Positions 36,300 through 43,371 of a DNA stretch of 64,000 nucleotides are shown here, piece after piece (the first letter of the stretch is position 1; each line of letters begins with the position of its first letter). Source of the DNA: Mucilaginibacter sp. SMC90. Its GTDB lineage: Bacteria > Bacteroidota > Bacteroidia > Sphingobacteriales > Sphingobacteriaceae. The notes beneath the pieces are model-generated. The model worked only from the letters and a program-made list of their open reading frames with translations. It was not told the DNA's origin and did not search any database. Both the position numbers and the translations under genes were made by a program. The DNA lies in NCBI RefSeq assembly GCF_022811725.1, contig NZ_CP094527.1, forward strand, positions 4,836,001 to 4,900,000, given 5' to 3'.

Positions 36300-36866
36300 T
36301 AAAACACTTCTACGTTCTGTTGGGGTGAAAGTTATAAAATAATGCTGAATTATATTTAATGTTAAGAATAAAAAACCGTGTGGAAAATTATTTCTATATT
36401 TTTTTAACTAATTAAAAAAACATATTTATATTTGCATCGTTAAATAACTGATATACAATGTATTAAATACACAAATACCGCCATAAAACAGCATTTCAAA
36501 AAGCTTATAACCAATTAAAATAAATAATTAAACATATATGCAAAATATGCGATATGTTTATAATTTGTATATCAAATAAGCGAAATAATGTGAAAAACGT
36601 GCAACAAATTGTATACCATACCAGTAACCAACCGGAATGATATTACATTTAAAATTAGTAATTTAACGGAATAATTAATAACGTAAAATACGAAACAGGG
36701 AGTTTTTTTTACAAATTTTAAAACAAACAAATTTTAAAAAACAGAGAGTAAAATCAGGCTTTTAAAATATTTGTGATAAGTTTTCAATAAGCTTAACGAG
36801 TTTTATTAAATACTCACTATCGTATTAATTTAAAAAATAGAATAATAAATACAATAATTAATCAAT
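36300..36866. other. 567-base AT-rich divergent region upstream of the peptide cluster
   Basis: Very AT-rich, no coding frame of note. It separates the TPR/HisKA gene (minus) from the first DLGSAD gene (plus). One good TAnnTTTG box lies at 36427-36434; a weaker AATATTTG lies at 36766-36773. If the first box is used, the cluster has a leader of over 400 bases, which would be unusually long. Confidence 0.6.
36427..36434 (+). promoter_or_regulatory. Candidate -7 box TATATTTG
   Basis: Exact match to TAnnTTTG, followed by GCATCGTT. The expected TTTG box about 19 bases upstream is not present (TTAA there), so this is half a promoter. It could start a long leader before the gene at 36867. Confidence 0.35.
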
Positions 36867-37028
36867 ATGAAAAAAACAGTGTTTTTCGTACTCCTTACCG
36901 CAGGCGCCGGAGTACTGTCATCGTCATCAGTTTTGTCATCGTCGGCAAAAAAAGATGCGCAGCCAACAGCTGTCAATTTCACAAAAACATCAACGGGTTT
37001 TAAACGTGACCTGGGAAGTGCCGATTGA
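36867..37028 (+). CDS. Small exported pre-peptide ending in KRDLGSAD (first of cluster)
   Basis: 53 residues. The N-terminus MKKTVFFVLLTAGAGVLSSS is a Sec-type signal peptide rich in Ser at its end. A short polar spacer (KKDAQPTAVNFTKTS) leads to TGFKRDLGSAD at the extreme C-terminus (residues 43-53). It is the first of five plus-strand genes, all exported and all carrying DLGSAD, with 51 bases to the next. No family is recognised. A mature product that is just the C-terminal peptide, as in Bacillus Phr pre-peptides, is a reasonable hypothesis, not a demonstrated fact. Confidence 0.75.
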   Translation: MKKTVFFVLLTAGAGVLSSSSVLSSSAKKDAQPTAVNFTKTSTGFKRDLGSAD

Positions 37029-37079
37029 AATTCGCTCAAAATCATATTTACAATTCAACATCGATAATATCACACGATC

Positions 37080-37223
37080 ATGAAAAAAATAATCACTATC
37101 GCTTTAGCAGTTTTATTTACAGGAGTGATTTCATCCTGCAAAAAGGAAAGCCCAAAAGTTGAGTTTGCCAACCTCCATTTATTCACAACAGGCTATAAAA
37201 GGGACTTGGGAAGTGCTGACTGA
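37080..37223 (+). CDS. Small lipoprotein pre-peptide ending in KRDLGSAD (second of cluster)
   Basis: 47 residues. The signal peptide ends in a lipobox (VISSC, Cys20), so unlike its neighbours this one should be lipid-anchored in the cell envelope. The spacer is KKESPKVEFANLHLF and the C-terminus TTGYKRDLGSAD (residues 36-47). The Lys and Arg codons (AAA AGG) and the GAC TTG GGA AGT codons differ from those of the other genes, so conservation is at the peptide level. 34 bases separate it from the next gene. Confidence 0.75.
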   Translation: MKKIITIALAVLFTGVISSCKKESPKVEFANLHLFTTGYKRDLGSAD

Positions 37224-37257
37224 TTTATCTATTCAAGATCAATAAACATAAAACAAC

Positions 37258-37410
37258 ATGAAAAAATTCATCCTCATAACAACAGTAATACTTAGCGCAG
37301 GTGCATTATCATCAGCTACAAACAAAAATGAAAACAAACAAAAATTTGTCATTGAACCGGTAAACTCATTAACAACCGGCTTTAAAAGAGATTTAGGCAG
37401 CGCCGACTAA
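37258..37410 (+). CDS. Small exported pre-peptide ending in KRDLGSAD (third of cluster)
   Basis: 50 residues: signal peptide MKKFILITTVILSAGALSSA, a polar Asn/Lys-rich spacer (TNKNENKQKF), then VIEPVNSLTTGFKRDLGSAD to the stop. The C-terminal 11 residues TGFKRDLGSAD are identical to those of the first gene. The Arg is coded AGA and the core GAT TTA, the same as in the second repeat block of the large gene, hinting that that block grew from a gene like this one. 74 bases to the large repeat gene. Confidence 0.75.
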   Translation: MKKFILITTVILSAGALSSATNKNENKQKFVIEPVNSLTTGFKRDLGSAD

Positions 37411-37484
37411 GAAAAAGCAACATCATACAACAGAGATATATCAAACAAAAAATATTTACGTACCCCCACACATTAAAAAACATC

Positions 37485-38861
37485 ATGAAAAATTTAACAC
37501 TGATAGCAACTTTAGCATTAAGCACCATATTATCAACAGCAACATTGGCAAATGCCGCCAACGGTCCTCAACCAAAACGTGATTTAGGATCTGCCGACGC
37601 TCGCGGCCCTCAACCAAAACGCGATCTTGGTTCTGCTGATTTTGCTCGTGGTCCTCAACCAAAACGCGATCTTGGTTCTGCTGACTTTGCTCGTGGCCCT
37701 CAACCAAAACGTGATCTTGGTTCTGCTGATTTCGCTTTCGGTCCTCAACCAAAACGCGATCTTGGTTCTGCTGACTTTGCATTCGGCCCTCAACCAAAAC
37801 GGGATCTTGGTTCTGCTGATTTCGCTTTCGGTCCTCAACCAAAACGCGACTTAGGTTCTGCTGATTTCGCTTTCGGTCCTCAACCAAAACGCGACTTAGG
37901 TTCTGCTGATTTTGCTCGTGGCCCTCAACCAAAACGCGACTTGGGTTCTGCTGATTTCGCTTTCGGTCCTCAACCAAAACGCGACTTAGGTTCTGCTGAT
38001 TTCGCTTTCGGCCCTCAACCAAAACGTGATCTTGGTTCTGCTGATTTCGCTTTCGGTCCTCAACCAAAACGTGATTTAGGTTCTGCTGACTTCGCATTCG
38101 GCCCTCAACCAAAACGCGACTTAGGTTCTGCTGACTTCGCTTTCGGTCCTCAACCAAAACGCGACTTAGGTTCTGCTGACTTCGCTTTCGGTCCTCAACC
38201 AAAACGCGACTTAGGTTCCGCTGATTTTGCTCAGTCTGGTCCTGGCCCAAAAAGAGATTTAGGTTCTGCTGATTTTGCTCAATCTGGTCCTGGTCCAAAA
38301 AGAGACTTAGGTTCTGCTGATTTTGCTCAGTCTGGTCCTGGCCCAAAAAGAGATTTAGGTTCTGCTGATTTTGCTCAGTCTGGTCCTGGTCCAAAAAGAG
38401 ATTTAGGTTCTGCTGATTTTGCTCAATCTGGTCCTGGTCCAAAAAGAGATTTAGGTTCTGCTGATTTCGCTCAGTCTGGTCCTGGCCGAAAAAGAGATTT
38501 AGGTTCTGCTGATTTCGCTCAGTCTGGTCCTGGTCCAAAAAGAGATTTAGGTTCTGCTGATTTCGCTCAGTCTGGTCCTGGCCCAAAAAGAGATTTAGGT
38601 TCTGCTGATTTCGCTCAGTCTGGTCCTGGTCCAAAAAGAGATTTAGGTTCTGCTGATTTCGCTCAGTCTGGTCCTGGCCCAAAAAGAGATTTAGGTTCTG
38701 CTGATTTCGCTCAGTCTGGTCCTGGTCCAAAAAGAGATTTAGGTTCTGCTGATTTCGCTCAGTCTGGTCCTGGTCCAAAAAGAGATTTAGGTTCTGCTGA
38801 TTTTGCTCAATCTGGTCCTGGCCCAAAAAGAGATTTAGGTTCTGCTGATTTCATGGCATAA
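37485..38861 (+). CDS. Exported tandem-repeat protein with 28 copies of KRDLGSAD
   Basis: 458 residues: signal peptide (1-24, ending LANA), then nothing but repeats to the stop. Block 1 (27-249) is 15 units of GPQPKRDLGSADFA plus F or R, period 15 residues. Block 2 (250-458) is 13 units of QSGPGPKRDLGSADFA, period 16, with one GRKR variant in unit 6; the last unit ends ADFMA. KRDLGSAD is invariant in all 28 units while spacers and silent positions vary. Arg is CGC/CGT in block 1 and AGA in block 2, indicating two expansions. The Lys-Arg before each core would be a natural processing site. Alternatives are an elastic or adhesive structural protein. No known family. Confidence 0.85.
   Translation: MKNLTLIATLALSTILSTATLANAANGPQPKRDLGSADARGPQPKRDLGSADFARGPQPKRDLGSADFARGPQPKRDLGSADFAFGPQPKRDLGSADFAFGPQPKRDLGSADFAFGPQPKRDLGSADFAFGPQPKRDLGSADFARGPQPKRDLGSADFAFGPQPKRDLGSADFAFGPQPKRDLGSADFAFGPQPKRDLGSADFAFGPQPKRDLGSADFAFGPQPKRDLGSADFAFGPQPKRDLGSADFAQSGPGPKRDLGSADFAQSGPGPKRDLGSADFAQSGPGPKRDLGSADFAQSGPGPKRDLGSADFAQSGPGPKRDLGSADFAQSGPGRKRDLGSADFAQSGPGPKRDLGSADFAQSGPGPKRDLGSADFAQSGPGPKRDLGSADFAQSGPGPKRDLGSADFAQSGPGPKRDLGSADFAQSGPGPKRDLGSADFAQSGPGPKRDLGSADFMA
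37563..38231 (+). repeat. Tandem repeat block 1: 15 units, 45-bp period
   Basis: In-frame coding repeats. The first unit is 42 bases (it lacks the Phe codon), units 2-14 are 45 bases, and the last is 42 before the switch to block 2. Silent differences (CGC/CGT, GATCTT/GACTTA, GGT/GGC) mark sub-families in alternating order, suggesting growth by unequal exchange. Confidence 0.95.
38232..38858 (+). repeat. Tandem repeat block 2: 13 units, 48-bp period
   Basis: In-frame coding repeats of CAGTCTGGTCCTGG followed by the core. More uniform than block 1 (AGA GAT/GAC TTA throughout), which suggests a more recent expansion. Consecutive units alternate GGCCCA/GGTCCA. There are no unique spacers, so this is not a CRISPR array. 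Confidence 0.95.
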
Positions 38862-38910
38862 TCGCCCTTAAAAAACAATAAACACCTCACATCATAAAAC
38901 TGTTAACAAC

Positions 38911-39078
38911 ATGAAAAAATTTATCATAGCAGCAGCGGTTTTAATAGCCACAGGCCTTACCGCCGTTTCATTAACCCACAAGGAAGCAAAACAAGAAGTT
39001 AAAATAAAAGTTGAAAAAACTGAGTTTACTACCAAAGCGGTAAATGCTCCAAAATCAGATCTGGGATCGGCAGACTAA
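38911..39078 (+). CDS. Small exported pre-peptide ending in KSDLGSAD (fifth of cluster)
   Basis: 55 residues: signal peptide MKKFIIAAAVLIATGLTAVS, a charged spacer (LTHKEAKQEVKIKVEKTEF), and the end TTKAVNAPKSDLGSAD. The Arg before the core is replaced by Ser, so the dibasic Lys-Arg is lost, but DLGSAD itself is intact and still at the very C-terminus. This shows that the six-residue core is the conserved element, not Lys-Arg. It begins 49 bases after the large repeat gene and is the last of the cluster. Confidence 0.75.
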   Translation: MKKFIIAAAVLIATGLTAVSLTHKEAKQEVKIKVEKTEFTTKAVNAPKSDLGSAD

Positions 39079-39170
39079 TGATTAATTAGCGATTTAGTGA
39101 ATTGGCGAATTAGTGATAGCTGTTAAAAAAATCACGCACCAATAAACTAATGAACAAGTGAACCAATGAA
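39079..39170. repeat. Word repeat (TTAGTGAATTGGCGAATT type)
   Basis: Directly after the last DLGSAD gene: copies of TTAGTGAATTGGCGAATTAG, then inverted related words (CCAATAAACTAATG, AACCAATGAACTAAC). The word family is close to that at 9290-9474. It probably ends the peptide-cluster transcript. Confidence 0.7.
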
Positions 39171-39175
39171 CTAAC

Positions 39176-39183
39176 TATATTTG
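39176..39183 (+). promoter_or_regulatory. Candidate -7 box TATATTTG of the dipeptidase gene
   Basis: Exact TAnnTTTG match 17 bases before the ATG at 39201; no clear TTTG box upstream. If used, the dipeptidase gene has its own short-leader transcript, separate from the peptide cluster. Confidence 0.4.
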
Positions 39184-39200
39184 CTGCAAACAATAATATT

Positions 39201-40571
39201 ATGCAGCACATAAAGCAATATGTTGAGCAAAACAAGCAGCGTTTACTTGATGAGTTATTTGACCTGTTACGTTTAGCATCGGTTAGTGCCGACCCAAAAT
39301 ACAAACCTGAAGTATTAAAGACTGCCGATTATGTGGCAGCAAAGCTCCGGGATGCCGGAGCCGATAATGTTGAAATTTGCCAAACCGCCGGCTACCCCAT
39401 TGTATACGGCGAAAAGATTGTAGATGCATCAAAACCTACTGTATTGGTTTATGGGCATTACGATGTACAACCACCGGATCCTTTGGAACTGTGGAAAACC
39501 CCGCCCTTTGAACCAACCGTTCGCGATGGCAAAATATATGCCCGCGGTGCCTGCGACGATAAAGGCCAGTTTTACATGCATGTAAAAGCTTTTGAGCTAA
39601 TGATGCAAACTAATACGCTTCCCTGCAATATCAAATTTATGATTGAGGGAGAAGAAGAAGTTGGTTCATCAAATCTGGGCATCTTTGTAAAAGCGAATAA
39701 AGAAAAACTTAAAGCCGATGTAGTGCTGATCTCCGATACTTCGATGATCAGTATGGAGCACCCATCTCTTGAAACCGGTTTGCGCGGCCTTTCTTATCTT
39801 GAAGTTGAAGTAACCGGCCCTAACCGCGATCTGCATTCGGGGGTTTATGGCGGCGCAGTAGCCAACCCTATTACTATCCTGGCGCAAATGATTGCCAGCC
39901 TGCATGACCAGAACAACCACATTACCATTCCCGGCTTTTATAACGATGTAGTGCCACTTACCGAGGCTGAACGCAACGCCCTGAACAGCGCACCTTATAA
40001 CGAAGCCGAATACAAAAAAGACCTTGACGTTGCCGAACTCTGGGGTGAAAAAGGGTACAGCACATTTGAACGTACAGGTACCCGCCCAACCCTTGAATTA
40101 AATGGTATTTGGGGCGGTTACATTGGCGAAGGGGCAAAAACGGTATTACCTTCAAAAGCAAATGCCAAAATATCTATGCGCTTGGTGCCCAACCAAACTT
40201 CAGAAGCGATAACCAAATTATTTACCGATCACTTTTTAAGCATTGCCCCACCAAATGTTAAAGTAAAAGTAACGCCTCATCATGGAGGCGAACCTGCTGT
40301 AACGCCTACCGATAGCGTTGCTTATCGTGCGGCGCAAAAAGCCATTGCCGAATCGTTTGGTAAAGAACCCATCCCAACCCGTGGCGGTGGCAGTATTCCT
40401 ATTGTTGCCTTGTTTGAAGCCGAGCTTGGTTTAAAAACTGTATTGATGGGTTTTGGGCTGGATAGTGATGCCTTGCATTCGCCTAACGAAAAATATGATA
40501 TTTACAATTATTATAAGGGCATAGAAACCATTCCGCTGTTCCACAAATATTTTGCCGAGTTATCACTTTAA
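39201..40571 (+). CDS. M20-family dipeptidase
   Basis: 456 residues, cytoplasmic (no signal). Metal-binding motifs of the M20/CNDP-like family: YGHYDVQPPDP (His and Asp ligands), ARGACDDKGQFYMH, and EGEEEVGS (catalytic Glu and ligand); a dimerisation domain is inserted from about 200 and a final His lies in SDALHSPNE. It hydrolyses dipeptides or short peptides with di-zinc chemistry. It lies 122 bases after the last DLGSAD gene, so it could recycle processed peptide, but it is also a common housekeeping enzyme and probably has its own promoter. Confidence 0.92.
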   Translation: MQHIKQYVEQNKQRLLDELFDLLRLASVSADPKYKPEVLKTADYVAAKLRDAGADNVEICQTAGYPIVYGEKIVDASKPTVLVYGHYDVQPPDPLELWKTPPFEPTVRDGKIYARGACDDKGQFYMHVKAFELMMQTNTLPCNIKFMIEGEEEVGSSNLGIFVKANKEKLKADVVLISDTSMISMEHPSLETGLRGLSYLEVEVTGPNRDLHSGVYGGAVANPITILAQMIASLHDQNNHITIPGFYNDVVPLTEAERNALNSAPYNEAEYKKDLDVAELWGEKGYSTFERTGTRPTLELNGIWGGYIGEGAKTVLPSKANAKISMRLVPNQTSEAITKLFTDHFLSIAPPNVKVKVTPHHGGEPAVTPTDSVAYRAAQKAIAESFGKEPIPTRGGGSIPIVALFEAELGLKTVLMGFGLDSDALHSPNEKYDIYNYYKGIETIPLFHKYFAELSL

Positions 40572-40675
40572 TGTCATGATGCCTTAATTTGCACACTAAG
40601 GGTAGTTATTTTTTGATTTGCGTAAAACAAATAATAAATTTATGATATTATCTTATCATACAAAACATAACAACC

Positions 40676-40813
40676 ATGGCAACTAAAGAATTGGACAAAG
40701 AAAAGACCGATGCATCTAAGCAGTTGCGCGATCAAAAGTCGTCAAAACAGGAAAAAACAAACGCAGCTAAAGCGTTAAGCGGAAGCAAAATGAAACGAAA
40801 GCCCCTGTTATAA
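40676..40813 (+). CDS. Small Lys-rich hypothetical protein, 45 residues
   Basis: ATG at 40676 to TAA at 40813, followed by a strong terminator at 40834, which supports it being a real transcript end. The product starts MATKELDKEKTDASKQL and ends SKMKRKPLL; it is almost all charged or polar, with no hydrophobic segment. It may be a nucleic-acid- or ribosome-associated small protein; no family is recognised. Confidence 0.55.
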   Translation: MATKELDKEKTDASKQLRDQKSSKQEKTNAAKALSGSKMKRKPLL

Positions 40814-40833
40814 GATATTTTATGACACCCCAT

Positions 40834-40867
40834 GAGCCGGTAAGCAAAACTTACCGGCTCTTTTTTT
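40834..40867 (+). terminator. Strong terminator, shared by convergent genes
   Basis: Perfect 11-bp stem GAGCCGGTAAG (40834-40844) / CTTACCGGCTC (40850-40860) with loop CAAAA, followed by seven T's. It serves the small gene at 40676; the T-run touches the stop region of the minus-strand acetyltransferase gene at 40866. Confidence 0.95.
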
Positions 40868-41321
40868 ATACGCGTATCCGCATTTCAATCATACGTTTTT
40901 CAAACCCGGCTTTTTCATAAGCCTTAATAGCGCCGATATTATCATTATAAACCTCAAGTCTTATTTCGGCCAGGCCTTGTTTGCCTGCCCATTTCTTAAG
41001 TTCTTCAATAAGTGCTTGATTTACACCTTTACCACGATACGCAGGCAATACGTACATAAAGCCCAGGTAGGCATAGTTTTCAAAGTCATAATATGTATCC
41101 GGGTTGTTTTTAATACGGGCATATCCGCTGCCTGCAATCTTTCCGTCAATTTCGGCCACTAAAACCTCTGCTTCGAGCGAGGCAATAAATGCTTTGAGAT
41201 CATAGTAACTGATATCGCCGGGCTTAAGTGTGCTATCAAACGGCCGTTCGGTATTTATAATTTCCTGTTCAAACTGTAGTAAAACAGGCAAATCTTCAAT
41301 GGTAGCTTTTCTGATCAGCAT
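40866..41321 (-). CDS. GNAT-family N-acetyltransferase
   Basis: 151 residues from the ATG at 41321; the longer frame to 41345 would overlap the epimerase gene. The acetyl-CoA site is visible as FMYVLPAYRGKGVNQALIEEL (R/Q-x-x-G-x-G/A type), and the last strands contain LEVYNDNIGAIKAYEKAGFEK. The acceptor is unknown. It is 4 bases after the epimerase stop, so the two are coupled in one operon. Confidence 0.9.
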   Translation of the reverse strand: MLIRKATIEDLPVLLQFEQEIINTERPFDSTLKPGDISYYDLKAFIASLEAEVLVAEIDGKIAGSGYARIKNNPDTYYDFENYAYLGFMYVLPAYRGKGVNQALIEELKKWAGKQGLAEIRLEVYNDNIGAIKAYEKAGFEKRMIEMRIRV

Positions 41322-41325
41322 GAGG

Positions 41326-42438
41326 TTAAATAGTAAATCGTTCACAATCTGTCAGGAAAGCTTCATCAGCATCAGCACCAATTCCCGGCGCGTCATCAAT
41401 AGTTAAATAATATCCATCGTACACAGCCCCGCCAATGCAGGGGTCAACCAGGTGGCCTAATTTGCATGTATCCATATCATAAAACCGGATATTGGGACAG
41501 GCGTATACAAAATGCAGTTTAGCACTTAGGGCTATACGGCTTTCCAGCATCCCGCCCATCATACAGGGAATGCCATATGAAGCAGCCACATCATGGATCT
41601 TTTTGGCTTCGTAAATCCCTCCCGACTTAGCCATTTTGATATTGATATAATGGCAGGCCCCGGCGTTGATTTGCTTGCGGGCGTCATGGTGATTATAAAC
41701 ACTTTCATCGGCCATGATCTTAACGGGCGATAACTGCATCAGTTCGGGCACCCTGTCGTCATACCACGTACGTATCGGTTGCTCGCAAAATTCAATATCG
41801 TACTGTGCGATAGACTGCAGTGCAAAAACGGCTTCGTTAAAACTCCAGCCCTGATTGGCATCAATGCGGATCTTCATAGCCGGCCCAACAGCTTCGCGAA
41901 TTTGTTGAATGCGCTCCACATCTTCTACTACATTTTTACCAAGCTTTACCTTTAAAATATTTGCACCCGAGGCCTTAAAATCAAGGGCCTTTAGCGCCAT
42001 GGTATGATGCCCGGCTATACCTATAGTAATATCTGACTCTACAACACGCTTTTCGCCACCCAAAAACTGGTATAAAGGCAAGCCCGCATTTTTGGCGGCT
42101 ATATCAAACAAAGCATTATCAAAAGCACTTTTTATAGTTGTATTACCGGCAGTAAAACTATGCAGCTCCTGCAACCGCGCTTCTATATCAAGCGCATTCT
42201 TGCCTTTCCATAACCGGGCAAACTCACGCGCCATAATCAGGCAGGTATCCTGTGTTTCGCCAACAATCATCGGGAAAGCCGAGCACTCCCCTACACCATA
42301 AAAACCGGCATCGGTATGTACGCGGATAAAAACATTTTGGGCATCGGATAAAGTCCCCGTGGCTATGGTAAACGGCTCCATCGGGATACTGAAGCGGTAA
42401 ATATCTATATGAGTGATGGTAATTTGCTGATTTTCCAA
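41326..42438 (-). CDS. Enolase-superfamily dipeptide epimerase (muconate cycloisomerase subgroup)
   Basis: 370 residues. N-terminal capping domain, then a barrel with the subgroup's catalytic set: KVKLGK (Lys-x-Lys base), RIDANQGW, FCEQP and MADESV as the three metal ligands, and IKMAKSGG with the opposite Lys. This is the pattern of L-Ala-D/L-Glu-type dipeptide epimerases, which act on peptidoglycan or protein-derived dipeptides. Coupled to the GNAT gene downstream; the pair and the M20 dipeptidase nearby suggest short-peptide metabolism. Confidence 0.85.
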   Translation of the reverse strand: MENQQITITHIDIYRFSIPMEPFTIATGTLSDAQNVFIRVHTDAGFYGVGECSAFPMIVGETQDTCLIMAREFARLWKGKNALDIEARLQELHSFTAGNTTIKSAFDNALFDIAAKNAGLPLYQFLGGEKRVVESDITIGIAGHHTMALKALDFKASGANILKVKLGKNVVEDVERIQQIREAVGPAMKIRIDANQGWSFNEAVFALQSIAQYDIEFCEQPIRTWYDDRVPELMQLSPVKIMADESVYNHHDARKQINAGACHYINIKMAKSGGIYEAKKIHDVAASYGIPCMMGGMLESRIALSAKLHFVYACPNIRFYDMDTCKLGHLVDPCIGGAVYDGYYLTIDDAPGIGADADEAFLTDCERFTI

Positions 42439-42496
42439 ATTGTAAATGTTTAAAAGCTAAATTAAAACAAATAATTGCAACAATTAACCAACGTAA

Positions 42497-42527
42497 TTTG
42501 CATATTATAAGTATTAGTTTATATTTG
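42497..42527 (+). promoter_or_regulatory. Promoter TTTG-N19-TATATTTG
   Basis: Boxes TTTG (42497-42500) and TATATTTG (42520-42527) with exactly 19 bases between: a perfect Bacteroidota primary-sigma promoter. It lies about 100 bases before the DUF4290 start at 42631. Confidence 0.85.
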
Positions 42528-42630
42528 CATTACTTCAATACAAGTAACAATTCAATTTTAGCCTCTTTTGCCCTTCCAATCAGGGAAATTTGCCTGGCTA
42601 ACTTTCAAACTTTCATAAAAAACTATTAAC

Positions 42631-43371
42631 ATGGCTAAAGAAAACACGCCTGCAAATTTTGATTATAACTCAACCAGGAATAAACTCATCCTGTCTGAAT
42701 ATGGCCGTAACGTACAAAATATGGTTAAATATATTGTAGCGCTGCCAACTAAAGAAGAACGTAACCGCTACGCACAGGTAGTTATTGACCTTATGGGCTT
42801 CCTTAACCCCCACCTGCGCGATGTGGCCGATTTTAAACACAAACTTTGGGACCACCTGCACATCATATCCGATTACCAGATTGATGTTGATTCGCCATAT
42901 CCAAAGCCATTGCCTGAAGCCGCGCATATTAAGCCCGCGCCATTAAACTACCCTCATCAGCGTATCAAATACAAGCACTATGGTAAAACCATTGAGCTAA
43001 TGATTGAAAAGGCCAAGGCTATAGAAGAGCCAGAACGCAAGCGTCACATGATACAAGCTATAGCCAATTTCATGAAAATGGCTTACGTGCAGTGGAATAA
43101 AGATTCGGTAAGTGACGAAAGTATCCTGTCCGACCTGTATGCTTTATCAGGCGGTACGCTGAAACTGGAAGAGAACATTAACCTTAACCGGGTTGATTTC
43201 CGTCCTAATAATTTCCAGCAAAACAATACCAATAACAACAATCGCGGCCGTAACAACAACCAAAACAACCAAAACCGTGGCGGTGGTAGCGGCGGCCGAC
43301 AAAATAACAATCAAAACCGCAACAACAACCAAAACCGCAACCGTAACAACGGCGGCGCGAAGAAATATTAA
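42631..43371 (+). CDS. DUF4290 protein with Asn/Arg/Gly-rich tail
   Basis: 246 residues. Residues about 8-185 match the Bacteroidota-specific DUF4290 domain (YNSTRNKLILSEYGRNVQNM, DLMGFLNPHLRDVADFKHKLWDH, AIANFMKMAYVQWN). The last 50 residues are a disordered Asn/Gln/Arg/Gly tract that may bind RNA. It is an abundant-looking gene with a perfect promoter upstream and no obvious partner; murA follows after a 377-base REP-bearing gap, as it often does in this group. Confidence 0.92.
   Translation: MAKENTPANFDYNSTRNKLILSEYGRNVQNMVKYIVALPTKEERNRYAQVVIDLMGFLNPHLRDVADFKHKLWDHLHIISDYQIDVDSPYPKPLPEAAHIKPAPLNYPHQRIKYKHYGKTIELMIEKAKAIEEPERKRHMIQAIANFMKMAYVQWNKDSVSDESILSDLYALSGGTLKLEENINLNRVDFRPNNFQQNNTNNNNRGRNNNQNNQNRGGGSGGRQNNNQNRNNNQNRNRNNGGAKKY

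Noticed and set aside
36830..37045. 71-codon minus-strand frame over the first peptide gene
   Set aside because: Shadow of the plus-strand gene; Asp-rich stretch is the complement of Ser codons.
37483..38826. 447-codon open frame on the minus strand across the repeat block
   Set aside because: It is open only because the 45- and 48-base repeats keep every frame in register. It has no signal or family likeness, and the plus-strand frame has a signal peptide and shares its motif with its neighbours.
37563..38858. CRISPR array
   Set aside because: Units are contiguous, coding and without unique spacers; no cas genes are nearby.
36867..39078. Modified-peptide (RiPP) cluster with maturation enzymes
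   Set aside because: No radical SAM, ATP-grasp, LanM, YcaO or C39 peptidase gene is within 10 kb; precursors have ordinary export signals instead of RiPP leaders.
36867..39078. DLGSAD as a type IX secretion C-terminal domain
   Set aside because: Type IX sorting domains are about 70-100 residues with a beta-sandwich fold; here only 6-11 residues are conserved.
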